The notes: generated by a model not told the origin, from the letters alone. A DNA stretch of 64,000 bases from Halalkaliarchaeum sp. AArc-CO (GCF_024972735.1 NZ_CP087723.1:2852001-2916000); one strand, 5' to 3'. Positions 28,103-37,784 are shown, counted from the stretch's first letter. Translations and numbers: made by a program.

Positions 28103-28183
28103 ACGTAGTTCCCGGGGTCGCGTGGATAAATGGCTTTCCGCCGTAGTTCCGGCCGACCGAGTCGGCGGCGCCGGACTCGACGG

Positions 28184-30679
28184 TCACACCGCCGCGGTTT
28201 CGACGCCCCGCAGGCGGGCCTCAGCCCGAACCCACACCACGATCGTGGCCGGGAGCAACAGGATCGCCGCGAGGTAGGCGTACAGCACCCCCAGCGCGAT
28301 CAGGATCCCGAACTCCGCGATCAGAGGAATCAATGCGACGTACAGCACGCCGATTCCGGTGACGGTCGTGAGCATACTGCCGGTCAACGCACCGCCGGTT
28401 CCTCGAACTGTCACCAGCAGCGCCTCGTACACGTCGACGGCGGGATCACCGTCGAATTCGTCGACGAATCGATGCATGAAGTGGACGGTGTAATCCACCC
28501 CGAGACCGATCGAGACTGCGAGGATCGGCGCGTTGATCGGTGTCAAGGCGATGTCGAACAGCCGCATCGATCCCGCCAGCAGGGCGACAGTCACGACGAC
28601 GGGAACGAGGTTGATGATTCCGTAGATCGCCCGTCCTTCGAGCAGCCGGTAGCTGATCGCGAGAAACGCCGCCGTCAGCCCGAACGCCACGAACAGGCTC
28701 ACGATCGCCGACTCGGTGATCCGGTCGATCACCGCCTGGTTCACCACGATCTGTCCGGTCGGCGTCGCCTCCAGCGTCTGGAACCGTTCTGCGACCACCC
28801 ACGCGTCGCGAGTGGCGTCCGTCGCGTCCGCTTCGGCGGTGAGCTGGAACTGGATCCGGGTCGCGCTCCGGTCGTCGGCGAGATACGTCCGTGCCTGGTC
28901 ACCTCGCGGGGAATCCAGAAGCGACTCGAACACCCGGTCGACGTCGCGGTCCGGAACGCCGTTTCCGGTGGTGTCGGTCTGCCGGACGAGCGCGCCGAAC
29001 TCGGGGTTCTCTTCGGCGTGTTGTCGAGTCACGGAGAGCACGCTGCTGGCGTCCGCCTCGCGCCGGTCGCCGGCGAACGCCGGCGGCGGATCCCGGGTCG
29101 CGCGGTCGATCTCTCTGAGGGTGGCGTCCGAACGCACCTCCGGCCCCTCGATGTACAAGGTCACGCTCCCGATGAATCCCTGATCGAAGTCGTCCTCGAG
29201 TATCGAGATCACCTCCAGGAACGAGTAGGTTCCCGGTTTGAACGGCTCGGGAAGCCGATCGTACTGTTCGATGCGCTCTTCGTTCGGGAAGAACACCTCC
29301 TGGGAGAACTCCGTGTCCACGCCGGTCCCGTACGCGCCTGCCGCGCCCCCGACCACGAGTGCGACCACGAGGACGCCGACGGCACCCACCCTGGCCAGGG
29401 AAACGCCCGCCGGAAGGATCGTCCCCAGGATCGATCCCTTCCGTCCGAGCGGTTTCGTTCCGAACTGGGGGAACCGCCGTCCCTCCCGGAGCCGGTCGAA
29501 AGCGACCTTCGCCGCCGGGAGGAACACGCCGAAGATGAGGAACGTGAAGGTGATACCCGCCGCAGCGACCAGCCCGAAGTCCCGCAGGCTCCCGAGCGGG
29601 CTCGTCAGGTTCGCCGCGAAACTGAACACGGTGGTGATCGCGACGATGAGAAACGCCACAGTCAGCTGGCTGGTAGTTAGTAGCATTGCGTCGTCGATCC
29701 CGGCGCCGTCGAGCCGTTCCTCGCGGTACCGGTTGATGATGTGGATCCCGAAGTCGATCCCCACCGCGAGCAACAGCGGGAATATCGTCACCATCGTGTC
29801 GCCGAACGGGATCCCGGCGTATCCCATGAAGCCGAACGTCCACACGAGCGTCATCACGAGTGCGGCGACCCCGACCCCGAGGTCGACGGGGTCCCGGTAC
29901 GCGATCACGAGGAAGAAGACGATCAGCAGTATCGCTGCGGGAAAGACGACGATTGCGGTGTCGTTGAGCAGTTGCAGGATCTCGTCTTCCAGGAGCGCGT
30001 CCGCGAAGACGACGACGTTGTCGTTGATCGTGTAGCCGTCGACGGTTTCGAGGACGTCGATCGTTCGATACTGCAGCGCCGCCCGGTCGGACTGTCCGGC
30101 GCCGGCGGGCAGGTCGTAACTCACCTGCAGTTGTGCCGTCGACGCCGATCCCGTAGCCGGATTCAGGTCGGTGCTGACTCCTCCCAGGGATCCTCGGTCG
30201 GCGGCGGACTGGATCGCCCCAGCGAGCTGTCGGGGGGAGGCGCGTTCGATCGTCCGGCGCTGGGTCTCGACAGTCGTCGCACTCGGGTCGATTTCGCGGG
30301 CGATCGTCGACGCCGGGCTCGACGTCGCCGACACCCGGAGGCCCTCGCGATCTTCGAGCCGCTGTTGCGCCTCGAGCATCCGCAACAGCGACTGCTCGGA
30401 CAACACGTTCCGGTCGTCTTTCACGAACACTGTAGCGCTGGCTCCACCGCCATCACGGTCGCGGGGGGCGAACACCTCCTGCATCTCCTCGAACGCCTCG
30501 AACTCCTCGATGTCCTCGGTGAACTGGTCGGCCCCTGCCTGCTGTTCGGCGTCGGTTCCGATCCCCACGGCGAACCCAGCGGTGAGAAGCAGGAAGACCG
30601 CGACGATCGTCCAGGGTCGCTCCGTGACCAGCCGGTTTACGGCCCTGGTCACGGGATCGTTGTCGTCGGACTCAGCCAT
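28184..30679 (-). CDS. RND superfamily (MMPL/SSD-type) exporter
   Basis: 831 residues with two halves, each of one helix, a large outer loop, then five more helices. The conserved RND patterns are Gly-Ile-Asp-Phe-Gly-Ile-His in the first half and Gly-Leu-Gly-Val-Asp-Tyr-Thr-Val-His-Phe-Met-His-Arg-Phe in the second, where Asp carries the proton relay. This is the single-protein archaeal type, probably moving lipids or hydrophobic compounds. It is encoded 16 bases after a COG1361-type surface protein, with which it forms an operon divergent from a TrmB-like regulator. Confidence 0.87.
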   Translation of the reverse strand: MAESDDNDPVTRAVNRLVTERPWTIVAVFLLLTAGFAVGIGTDAEQQAGADQFTEDIEEFEAFEEMQEVFAPRDRDGGGASATVFVKDDRNVLSEQSLLRMLEAQQRLEDREGLRVSATSSPASTIAREIDPSATTVETQRRTIERASPRQLAGAIQSAADRGSLGGVSTDLNPATGSASTAQLQVSYDLPAGAGQSDRAALQYRTIDVLETVDGYTINDNVVVFADALLEDEILQLLNDTAIVVFPAAILLIVFFLVIAYRDPVDLGVGVAALVMTLVWTFGFMGYAGIPFGDTMVTIFPLLLAVGIDFGIHIINRYREERLDGAGIDDAMLLTTSQLTVAFLIVAITTVFSFAANLTSPLGSLRDFGLVAAAGITFTFLIFGVFLPAAKVAFDRLREGRRFPQFGTKPLGRKGSILGTILPAGVSLARVGAVGVLVVALVVGGAAGAYGTGVDTEFSQEVFFPNEERIEQYDRLPEPFKPGTYSFLEVISILEDDFDQGFIGSVTLYIEGPEVRSDATLREIDRATRDPPPAFAGDRREADASSVLSVTRQHAEENPEFGALVRQTDTTGNGVPDRDVDRVFESLLDSPRGDQARTYLADDRSATRIQFQLTAEADATDATRDAWVVAERFQTLEATPTGQIVVNQAVIDRITESAIVSLFVAFGLTAAFLAISYRLLEGRAIYGIINLVPVVVTVALLAGSMRLFDIALTPINAPILAVSIGLGVDYTVHFMHRFVDEFDGDPAVDVYEALLVTVRGTGGALTGSMLTTVTGIGVLYVALIPLIAEFGILIALGVLYAYLAAILLLPATIVVWVRAEARLRGVETAAV

Positions 30680-30694
30680 CGCTTCGCGTCCCCC

Positions 30695-32629
30695 TCACGG
30701 TCTGCCGCCGGCCGATCGTCGCCGCCAGAGGACCACCGCCACGGCGAGGACGGCGAGGACCCCGACGCCGACGCCGACGAGTTCGATCGGGAGGCCGTCG
30801 TCGTCGTCGGACGCAGGCTGGACGTCTACTGCCTGCTTGTACGTGTTCGAGAGCACGGTGTCACCCCGCTGGGTGTCGTACTGGAAGTCGAGTTCGACCG
30901 GGTACGTCTTCGGCATCGTTCCGTCGTCTGCCGACAGCTGGAACTGGAGTGTCGCGCTCTCTCCGGGCGCCAGCTCCGTCACGAACGCCTCGTCGCTCGT
31001 CGAGTCGAACGGGCTCTCGGCGTACAGCCTGGCGTCGATGTTCGAGAGCGTCTCCGGCCGATCGTTGGTGATCTCGATCTCGAGGGTGGTCGAGCCGCCC
31101 GCCTCGACGGACGCGTCGGGGGCCGAAAGCGAGAACTCCGGGCGGCGCTCGTCGACGACCACGCGTCGGGTGATCGGTTCGGACTGGACGGTGCGACCGG
31201 TCGCGCCGCGGTAGTCGACGGTGAAGCTGACCTGCCGGGGACCGGCGTCGGCCTGCCCGCTGACGTCGGTGGGGAACTCGAACGCGGCCGACTCGCCCGG
31301 TTCGAGCCGAGGGAGCGCGTATCGGCGCTCTTCGACGAACAGCGAGTCGGAGGCCGGCTCGATCGTGAGGACGCCGTCCTCGATTGGGTTGTCGCCGTGG
31401 TTGACCAGTGTCCCCGTGATCGTCCCGTCGTACCCCACCGAGAGCGTGTCATCGAGATCGACGACGTCGAACCGGGTCTCCGCGACGTCGACGCGCCGGG
31501 TAACGGGTTCCGCCCGGAGCGAACTCCGGTGATCGTCGTCGTAGCCGACGGTAACGGAAACCTGCCTGGGCCCGGGATCGGCGTCGGCAGACACGCCGGC
31601 TCGGAACTGGAACGTTCGGGCCTCGCCGGCCTCGAGGGTACCGATCGACACGCGGGGTTCGTCGATCTGGACGGCAGGCGACTCGGAGTCCACGGTGACG
31701 ACGACACCGGTGGCGTCTCTCGGGCCGTCGTTGACGACGGTACCGGTAACCGTCCCGCCGTAGCCGGTCGACAGGGTTCCCTCGAGATCTCGGACGTCGA
31801 AAGACTGCTCGGCGATGGGAACGAGGCTCCCGTTTCGCGCGCGCGCCTCTCGGTCGCGACCGTCGCCGTCCCGGTACTGGACGTTCGCGGAGACGGGTTT
31901 GGGTGCGGCGGTGGCGTCGTCCGGGAGCGAAGCGTCGATCTCGACGGTCGCCGACTCGTCCGGTTCGAGGTCGCCGAGGAACGCCTCGGCGGCGCCGCCG
32001 TCGAAGACGAGTCCACCGGAGCCGGTCACGGTGGCGCGCGCTTCGCGGGCGGTTTCGGTGCCGACGTTTTGGATCTCGACGGCGGCTTCGCCGCCGCTGC
32101 CGGGCTGAACGTCGCCGCTCACGGAGACGATTTCGAACTGCGAGTCGGGGAGAACGCGAACGGTCACCGTGTGGGTTTCCCTCGCGGAGCGATCGAACGG
32201 GATGTCCGATCCCGTCTGCACCTGCTGAGTGTAGGAGTACCGGACCCGGAGGTCGATCTCGTACTCGCCGGGTTCGAGGTCCTCGGGGACCGTGATCCTG
32301 ACCGGCGCGGAAACGGTCATGCCGTCCTGGATCGTGCCGACGGGAGTCGTTCCGGTTCTCACCTCGAAGGGGCCGCCGTCACGGACTTCGACCGTCGTGC
32401 TTCGGGCGGTCAGGACGGCGTCCCGCTGTGTCCCGGTCGACAGGTCGCCGTCGTTTTGCAGTTGGAGCCCGAGTGTGGCGTCCTCTCCGGGCGTGACCTC
32501 GTTTTCGGGGAGATACACGTCGATGTCGGGTTCTCCTCTGGTGAACCCGGTTCCTGCAACGGGGATCGCGAGCAGGGCGAGCACCATCGCGGCGGCGAAC
32601 CCGACGACCAGCCACGTGCGGGAGTTCAC
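30695..32629 (-). CDS. COG1361-type surface protein with repeated NEW3-like domains
   Basis: 644 residues. An N-terminal signal or anchor helix (residues 7-27) is followed by at least four Ig-like repeats, each with a Gly-Thr-Ile/Val-Thr-Gly-Thr-Leu/Val-Val-Asn core and a Leu-Glu-Pro-Gly-Glu-Ser/Ala strand. Near the end a transmembrane helix (about 615-637) is followed by Arg-Arg-Arg. This family typically accompanies RND exporters in archaea and may be a periplasmic/S-layer partner. The first gene of the operon. Confidence 0.85.
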   Translation of the reverse strand: MNSRTWLVVGFAAAMVLALLAIPVAGTGFTRGEPDIDVYLPENEVTPGEDATLGLQLQNDGDLSTGTQRDAVLTARSTTVEVRDGGPFEVRTGTTPVGTIQDGMTVSAPVRITVPEDLEPGEYEIDLRVRYSYTQQVQTGSDIPFDRSARETHTVTVRVLPDSQFEIVSVSGDVQPGSGGEAAVEIQNVGTETAREARATVTGSGGLVFDGGAAEAFLGDLEPDESATVEIDASLPDDATAAPKPVSANVQYRDGDGRDREARARNGSLVPIAEQSFDVRDLEGTLSTGYGGTVTGTVVNDGPRDATGVVVTVDSESPAVQIDEPRVSIGTLEAGEARTFQFRAGVSADADPGPRQVSVTVGYDDDHRSSLRAEPVTRRVDVAETRFDVVDLDDTLSVGYDGTITGTLVNHGDNPIEDGVLTIEPASDSLFVEERRYALPRLEPGESAAFEFPTDVSGQADAGPRQVSFTVDYRGATGRTVQSEPITRRVVVDERRPEFSLSAPDASVEAGGSTTLEIEITNDRPETLSNIDARLYAESPFDSTSDEAFVTELAPGESATLQFQLSADDGTMPKTYPVELDFQYDTQRGDTVLSNTYKQAVDVQPASDDDDGLPIELVGVGVGVLAVLAVAVVLWRRRSAGGRP

Positions 32630-32712
32630 GGCTGGATGTCCTCCAGGAGGGACGGTCGAGATCGGTACTGGAGGGAGGCGAGGAAGGGGGGTTCGGAACT
32701 CATATATCGTAG

Positions 32713-32734
32713 TGTTAGTATGAAGCTACTAACA
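32713..32734. promoter_or_regulatory. Perfect 22-bp operator-like palindrome in the divergent promoter
   Basis: TGTTAGTA-TGAAGC-TACTAACA has eight-base perfect arms and a six-base spacer. It lies between a minus-strand TATA-like ATATATG (32701-32707) for the COG1361/RND operon and a plus-strand TAAATATG (32745-32752), about 30 bases before the TrmB-like gene. The TACT/AGTA half-sites resemble the TACT-N7/8-GAGTA type reported for Halobacterium TrmB. Likely binding site of the adjacent regulator. Confidence 0.6.
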
Positions 32735-32778
32735 ATGTCGCTGCGTAAATATGTGGCGCCTTTCACCGGTGTCGGGAG

Positions 32779-33564
32779 ATGACTCGGTCGGACAGCGGAG
32801 ACGAGCAGGCGGCGGTCGGGTCGCTCGTCCGACTCGGCTTGACCCGCACGGAGGCACGGCTTCTGCTCGGACTCGCACGGCTCGGATCGGCGACCGCAAG
32901 GGAGCTCGCTGACGCCACAGACGTTCCGCGATCACAGGTGTACGGAACCGCCGAGGAGCTCGAGGAGCTCGGCCTCCTGCACGTTCAACACGCCACTCCA
33001 CGCGAGTACCACGCCACCGCTCCCGAAGAGATCGAGTCGATACTGCGATCCCGGCTCGAACGAGATCTCGAGACGGTCGTCGACCGGCTCGAGGAGTTGG
33101 AGCGCTCACAGTCCCACGATGCCGAGACCCGCGAGGAGATCTGGACGGTCCGGGGCCGGGAGGCGATCGACGGACGGATCGCTCAGCTGATCGGCGGTGC
33201 CGAACGCCGGATCGTTCTCGGAGTGCGAAACGAACGGTTCCTCCCGGACCGGCACGTCCAACTGCTCGCAGAGCGTGACGACGCCGGGATCGACGTTCTG
33301 GTAATAAGCAGCGACCGCCAGACGCTCGACCGGTTCGCGGACGTGGACGGCGTGACGGCGATCGAACCTCCCGAAACGATGTCCGAAGAGGACCACGCGG
33401 CCCGCCTTCTGGTGGTCGATGACGGAAACGTGTTGCACAGCGTTCTCGTTCCCGATCCCGGAGACGACGGCGAGGAGACGGCGTTCTGGAGCAGCGATTC
33501 GGGGTTTGCCCGCACGCTCGTTTCGCTCGTGGAACAGTCGCTTTCGGAGACGTCCGAGGAGTGA
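32779..33564 (+). CDS. TrmB-family transcriptional regulator
   Basis: 261 residues. A winged helix of the TrmB/Sugar_trans_reg type covers the first 70 residues (Gly-Leu-Thr-Arg-Thr-Glu-Ala-Arg-Leu-Leu ... Val-Pro-Arg-Ser-Gln-Val-Tyr-Gly-Thr). A coiled linker rich in Glu and Leu follows, then a PLD-like sensor half. It diverges from the COG1361/RND operon and shares a promoter region with a perfect palindrome, so it probably represses that operon and itself. Its ligand is unknown. Confidence 0.87.
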   Translation: MTRSDSGDEQAAVGSLVRLGLTRTEARLLLGLARLGSATARELADATDVPRSQVYGTAEELEELGLLHVQHATPREYHATAPEEIESILRSRLERDLETVVDRLEELERSQSHDAETREEIWTVRGREAIDGRIAQLIGGAERRIVLGVRNERFLPDRHVQLLAERDDAGIDVLVISSDRQTLDRFADVDGVTAIEPPETMSEEDHAARLLVVDDGNVLHSVLVPDPGDDGEETAFWSSDSGFARTLVSLVEQSLSETSEE

Positions 33565-33633
33565 TCGGCGGGGCGCCCGGGCTCGGCCGGCGGTTGACAA
33601 TCCTTAAGAGCGAAACAGGGCTATCCCGTGGCA

Positions 33634-34353
33634 ATGAGAGTCGTTCTTTCTATCGGCGGCAGCGTGCTCGCGCCGGACCTGGACCCGGATCGCGTGGCAG
33701 CGTACGCCTCCATGATCGAGACGCTCGTCGACGAGGGGTGTGACGTCGGCGTCGTCGCCGGCGGCGGCAAGGTCGCCCGGGAGTACATCGCCGCGGCGCG
33801 GGAACTGGGCGCGAACGAAGTACAGCTCGATCAGCTCGGGATCGGCGCGACGCGGCTCAACGCCCGGCTGTTGATCGCGGCGCTGGGACAGGCGGCGAAC
33901 CTGTCGCCGGCCAAAGAGTACGACGCCGCCGGTGAGGCGCTCCGCCGCGGGGACATCGCCGTGATGGGTGGAGTCGCCCCGGGACAGAGCACGGACGCGG
34001 TCGCCGCCGCCTTCGCCGAGTCGGTCGACGCCGACCTGCTCGTGTACGCTACCAGCGCGAACGGGGTGTACGACGCGGATCCGAACCAGGACGATTCCGC
34101 CACCCAGTACGCGGAACTCTCCCCGGAGGAGCTGGTGGAGATCATCGTGCCGATGAGCCGCGACGCGGGTGCGTCGGCCCCAGTCGACCTGCTCGCCGCC
34201 AAGCTCATCCAGCGCGGCGGCATCCGCACCGTGGTGCTAGACGGTACCGACCCCGAGCGCGTGGTCGATGCGGTGTTGCGCGGAGATCACACCGGCACCG
34301 ACATCGTCCCTGCAGAGAGCGACCGGCCGACCTACTGGGCACAGGTCGAGTGA
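33634..34353 (+). CDS. pyrH: UMP kinase (archaeal PyrH)
   Basis: 239 residues of the amino-acid-kinase fold. Ser-Ile-Gly-Gly-Ser at the N-terminus binds the phosphates, Ala-Gly-Gly-Gly-Lys lies near residue 50, and Gly-Gly-Val-Ala-Pro-Gly-Gln-Ser-Thr-Asp near 115. Phosphorylates UMP to UDP. I prefer the ATG at 33634 (Met-Arg-Val-Val-Leu-Ser) to a GTG two codons earlier. It is followed after four bases by lysS. Confidence 0.93.
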   Translation: MRVVLSIGGSVLAPDLDPDRVAAYASMIETLVDEGCDVGVVAGGGKVAREYIAAARELGANEVQLDQLGIGATRLNARLLIAALGQAANLSPAKEYDAAGEALRRGDIAVMGGVAPGQSTDAVAAAFAESVDADLLVYATSANGVYDADPNQDDSATQYAELSPEELVEIIVPMSRDAGASAPVDLLAAKLIQRGGIRTVVLDGTDPERVVDAVLRGDHTGTDIVPAESDRPTYWAQVE

Positions 34354-34357
34354 TTCC

Positions 34358-36013
34358 ATGACCGCTTTCGACTCCGATTCCACTGCAGACGGTGACTCCG
34401 GAGCAGCGCGACGGGCGTTCTGGGCGGAGGCGGTCGCCGACGAGATCGAGGCGACCGACCCCGACGAGCCGATCGTGATCAAAGGGGGCGTTTCGCCGTC
34501 GGGCGTGGCCCATCTCGGGAACTTCAACGAGATCATTCGTGGTTACTTCGTGGCGGCCGTGCTCCGGGACCGCGGTCACGAGGTCCGACAGGTGTTCACC
34601 TCGGACGACCGGGATCCCCTTCGGAAGCTCCCCCGGACACTGGCGGACCGGGACGGCAACCTCGTCGGTCTGGGCGACGTCGACGCCGGCGCGCTCGGGC
34701 GCAACCTGGGCAAGCCGTACACCGCGATCCCGGATCCCTTCGGCGAGGCGGAGTCGTACGCCGCCCACTTTACCGCACTCCTGCAGGCTGACGCCGCTCG
34801 ACTCGACATTCCCGTCGAGATGGTCTCGAACACCGAACTGTACGAGGAGGGCGCCTTCGACGACGTGATCGGGCGGATCCTCTCGGATCTCGACGCCGCA
34901 AGGGAGGTCCTGGGGAAGTATCAGGCCAAGATCGACGACTCGTACGTTCCGTTCAATCCGATCTGTGCGGAGTGCGGGAAGATCACCGAGACGGTGACTG
35001 CGGTCGACGTCGGCGCCGGTACCGTCGCGTATCGATGTACCGATCTGGAGGTCGGCGACTCCACCATCGACGGCTGCGGGCACGAGGGGACCGCCACGTT
35101 TCGGGAGGGGAAACTCCCCTGGCGCTTCGAGTGGCCCGCCCAGTGGGAGGTGCTCGACGTGGACTTCGAGCCGTTCGGCAAGGACCACGCCGAGGGATCC
35201 TGGCCCAGCGGCGAAGACATCGCCCGCAACGTCCTCGGGATCGAGCCGCCGGTGCCGATGACCTACGAGTGGTTCACACTCGACGGGGAGGCGCTCTCCT
35301 CGTCTGCGGGCAACGTCGTCACTGTCTCGGAGCTGCTAGAGCTGCTGGAGCCGGCAGTGATCCGGTACTTCTTCGCGCTCGACCCGTCGAAGGCCCGCAA
35401 CCTCGATCTCGCTCGACTCGACCAGCTCGTCGACGACTTCGACCGGTTCGAACGAGCGTACTTCGGCGAGGTCGACGACGAGGAGCTCACTCGGATGGCA
35501 GAGCGGGCGTATCCGTACGTTCTCGGCCCCGACGCCGACCCGGATCCCGACCGCGTCCGTCTCCCGTACACGTTTGCGGCGGTGCTCGGGATGGTCGACG
35601 ACCGGGAGTTCCGCGAGCGACTCGCACGCGAGGAGGGTCACCTCGACCCTGACACGCCCGACTGGGCGGTCGCGGAGGCGCTCGATCGGGTCGAAAAGGC
35701 CCGGGCGTGGGCCGAACGAATGGACAACGAGTACAACTACCGACTCCAGGCGGACCTCCCCGACGTCGCCTTCGACGCGGAAATCGAGACGGCACTCGAG
35801 GATCTCGCGGCGTTCGTCGAGGCCGGCCACGACGGGGAAGAGATCCAGGGAGAGATGTACGAGATCGCCAGACGGAACGATCTCGAGGTCGGCGAGTTCT
35901 TCGAGGCGGGCTACCGGCTGTTCTTCGACGAGACGCAGGGGCCCCGTCTGGGCGAGTTCCTGGGCGAACTCGAGTGCGACTTCGTCGTCGCCCGCCTCCG
36001 TCGAGAGGAGTGA
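34358..36013 (+). CDS. lysS: Class I lysyl-tRNA synthetase
   Basis: 551 residues. A HIGH-type motif reads His-Leu-Gly-Asn-Phe after Ser-Gly-Val-Ala, and the KMSKS equivalent is Leu-Ser-Ser-Ser-Ala-Gly-Asn (about residue 315), both usual for class I LysRS. A zinc-binding insertion has Cys-Ala-Glu-Cys-Gly-Lys and a later Cys-Gly-His. The N-terminal 15 residues are acidic and variable. Charges tRNA-Lys. The next small gene begins inside its stop (GTGA). Confidence 0.95.
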   Translation: MTAFDSDSTADGDSGAARRAFWAEAVADEIEATDPDEPIVIKGGVSPSGVAHLGNFNEIIRGYFVAAVLRDRGHEVRQVFTSDDRDPLRKLPRTLADRDGNLVGLGDVDAGALGRNLGKPYTAIPDPFGEAESYAAHFTALLQADAARLDIPVEMVSNTELYEEGAFDDVIGRILSDLDAAREVLGKYQAKIDDSYVPFNPICAECGKITETVTAVDVGAGTVAYRCTDLEVGDSTIDGCGHEGTATFREGKLPWRFEWPAQWEVLDVDFEPFGKDHAEGSWPSGEDIARNVLGIEPPVPMTYEWFTLDGEALSSSAGNVVTVSELLELLEPAVIRYFFALDPSKARNLDLARLDQLVDDFDRFERAYFGEVDDEELTRMAERAYPYVLGPDADPDPDRVRLPYTFAAVLGMVDDREFRERLAREEGHLDPDTPDWAVAEALDRVEKARAWAERMDNEYNYRLQADLPDVAFDAEIETALEDLAAFVEAGHDGEEIQGEMYEIARRNDLEVGEFFEAGYRLFFDETQGPRLGEFLGELECDFVVARLRREE

Positions 36014-36249
36014 TCGACGTGCCGGAAGAGTACTCGCTCGACGACTTCGTTCCGGACGACGACGATAACGAGAACGGAGAACCGTCCGACGGCGACGGGA
36101 CAGACGATTCAGTCGACGACGTCGAACCCGCCGCCGCTACGTCGCGCTGGTCGAGTGGGGGCGAGGCGTGTCCGGACTGTGGCTCGACTGCGTCCCGACT
36201 GTGGCGTCAAGAGGGAACGTTCGTCTGTCCCGACTGCAAGGAGTGGTGA
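36010..36249 (+). CDS. Small zinc-ribbon protein coupled to lysS
   Basis: 79 residues. A very acidic, probably disordered first half (residues 1-45) is followed by a zinc ribbon: Ala-Cys-Pro-Asp-Cys-Gly ... Trp-Arg-Gln-Glu-Gly-Thr-Phe-Val-Cys-Pro-Asp-Cys-Lys-Glu-Trp at the extreme C-terminus. The GTG at 36010 overlaps the lysS stop; another GTG lies at 36019. I believe this is a DUF7573-like haloarchaeal protein. Function unknown, though the coupling hints at a translation-related role. Confidence 0.75.
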   Translation: MIDVPEEYSLDDFVPDDDDNENGEPSDGDGTDDSVDDVEPAAATSRWSSGGEACPDCGSTASRLWRQEGTFVCPDCKEW

Positions 36250-36253
36250 CCCA

Positions 36254-36637
36254 TCAGACGTCGGGGGCGTCGTCCTCGACGGCGCGTTTCATCGACTCCC
36301 GGCGTGACTTCGCGTCCCGGCCGGTTACCTCCTCGAGGAAGTCGTTCTTCAGCGAGACCGCCTCGGCGGCGGCGTCCGCCTGCCCTTCGGCGATGACGTC
36401 CTCGGCCGGACGTTCCTCGAAGTGAACGGCGAGTTTGTCCTTCTTGCCGCTGTACTTCGCTGTCCCGGCGAGGATTCGTTCGAAGACGGGATTGTCCGGA
36501 TCCTCGACGACGAACAGCTCGTGGCCGTTCATCTCGTCGGTACCGGCAACCTCGCCGAAGTACTCCTCGATTTTCCCTTTCAGGTCCGGGACGCGCTCCT
36601 CGAGATGCTCCCCGCGGCGCATCTTGTACTCCTTCAT
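36254..36637 (-). CDS. DUF5611-like conserved archaeal protein
   Basis: 127 residues. It starts Met-Lys-Glu-Tyr-Lys-Met-Arg-Arg-Gly-Glu-His-Leu-Glu and continues with a compact alpha/beta core ending at a Glu-Asp-Asp-Ala-Pro-Asp-Val tail. The frame runs open far upstream, but that part is out-of-phase shadow of the next gene. Family recognised from memory; role unknown. It converges with the zinc-ribbon gene after lysS, with four bases between the stops. Confidence 0.75.
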   Translation of the reverse strand: MKEYKMRRGEHLEERVPDLKGKIEEYFGEVAGTDEMNGHELFVVEDPDNPVFERILAGTAKYSGKKDKLAVHFEERPAEDVIAEGQADAAAEAVSLKNDFLEEVTGRDAKSRRESMKRAVEDDAPDV

Positions 36638-36674
36638 GGACACTCGTTCGAAAGGGTGACGTTTACCTGTTTCG

Positions 36675-37784
36675 TCACCGCTCGGGGGCCCGTTCCCGCT
36701 CCGCGATATACCCCCGGCGACACTCCGGGCAGATGTCGCCGGTACGCAGCGACGATCCGTCGGTCGGTGCGGTGTGACCACACTCCGGACAGAAGAACTC
36801 CGTCTCGAACGGCGTCCCCGTGCTCGTGTCGACGGCGTCGGCAGCTCGGGTGAACTCCGTGTCCTCGGCGGCGTCCGTCTCCGACACCTCGGCACGGTCG
36901 TCGTCTCCGTTGGCATCGTCGGTGTCACCGGCGGCGCTGTCGGCGGTTTCTCTAGGGGCGCCGTCCGTCGGGTCGGGCCATGCTCCGCCGGAACCCGACA
37001 CGTCCCCGGCGCTTTCGATGAATTCGACCCCCTCGTCGTCCTCCGGGGACTGTCCGTCGGTCGCCTCGGGCCTGAGCCCACTTCCGAACGAGACACCCTC
37101 CGGCGTGCCGCCGCCCGGCTCGGCGTCGTACCCCTCGTCTTCACCGTGCTGGTCGGGCCACGGTTCAGCACGGTCGTCTTCGGCTGTCTCGTCCACGATC
37201 GCGCTTTCGTCTCCAGCCGCGCCTTCGACGCCGTCGGGGGTCGGATCCTCACCTTCCTGGCGCGTGTCGCTTGCGTCCGGCCAGGCACCCGGAGACCGGT
37301 CGGAGTCGGTCGGTTCGTCGTCGAGAATGATCCCGTCGTCCTCCTCGGCGTCCTGTGAAACGTCGTCGTCTTCGAACGCGGGTCCCTCGTCGGCGTCACT
37401 CTCTCCGGACGCGTCCACCGTGACCTCGTCGTCCGGATCGACTTCCGACCCCTCGTCGATCTCCTCCTCCCCGACATCCGGTTCGGAAGGGGCTTCGGCG
37501 GGCGAACCGGAGGCCAACTCGTCGGTGCCAGCGTCGGCCGCGCCTGGTTCCGGTTCGGGGGACGACTCCGGCGAGCTATCCCCGTCATCGGCTCTCCGGG
37601 CAGTTTCCGCGAGCTGTTCGACCGACGTGACTTCCTTGTTTTCGCTGACGATCTGGGTTTCCCCACACCGGCGGCACGTTTTGACCTCCCGAACTGTGAT
37701 GACGACTTCCCCACCCGACGTCTCCCGGTCGCGCTCGAGTTCGGGTTCGGTGAAGTCGTGTCCGAGCAGACACCTGAGTCCCAT
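36675..37784 (-). CDS. Zinc-finger protein with long acidic linker (DUF7093-like)
   Basis: 369 residues. The N-terminal 70 residues (Met-Gly-Leu-Arg-Cys-Leu-Leu-Gly-His ... Cys-Arg-Arg-Cys-Gly-Glu) and the C-terminal 45 (Cys-Pro-Glu-Cys-Gly-His ... Cys-Pro-Glu-Cys-Arg-Arg-Gly-Tyr) are zinc-binding caps. About 250 residues of Asp, Glu, Ser, Gly and Pro lie between, with short Ala-Trp-Pro-Asp repeats. I recognise the caps as a haloarchaeal family. A bridging or nucleic-acid-binding role is possible but unproven. Confidence 0.8.
   Translation of the reverse strand: MGLRCLLGHDFTEPELERDRETSGGEVVITVREVKTCRRCGETQIVSENKEVTSVEQLAETARRADDGDSSPESSPEPEPGAADAGTDELASGSPAEAPSEPDVGEEEIDEGSEVDPDDEVTVDASGESDADEGPAFEDDDVSQDAEEDDGIILDDEPTDSDRSPGAWPDASDTRQEGEDPTPDGVEGAAGDESAIVDETAEDDRAEPWPDQHGEDEGYDAEPGGGTPEGVSFGSGLRPEATDGQSPEDDEGVEFIESAGDVSGSGGAWPDPTDGAPRETADSAAGDTDDANGDDDRAEVSETDAAEDTEFTRAADAVDTSTGTPFETEFFCPECGHTAPTDGSSLRTGDICPECRRGYIAERERAPER

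Noticed and set aside
29741-32782. 1013-residue plus-strand frame across the RND/COG1361 operon
   Set aside because: It spans two convincing minus-strand genes and their gap, and its product has Arg/His/Gly-rich composition unlike an acidic haloarchaeal protein.
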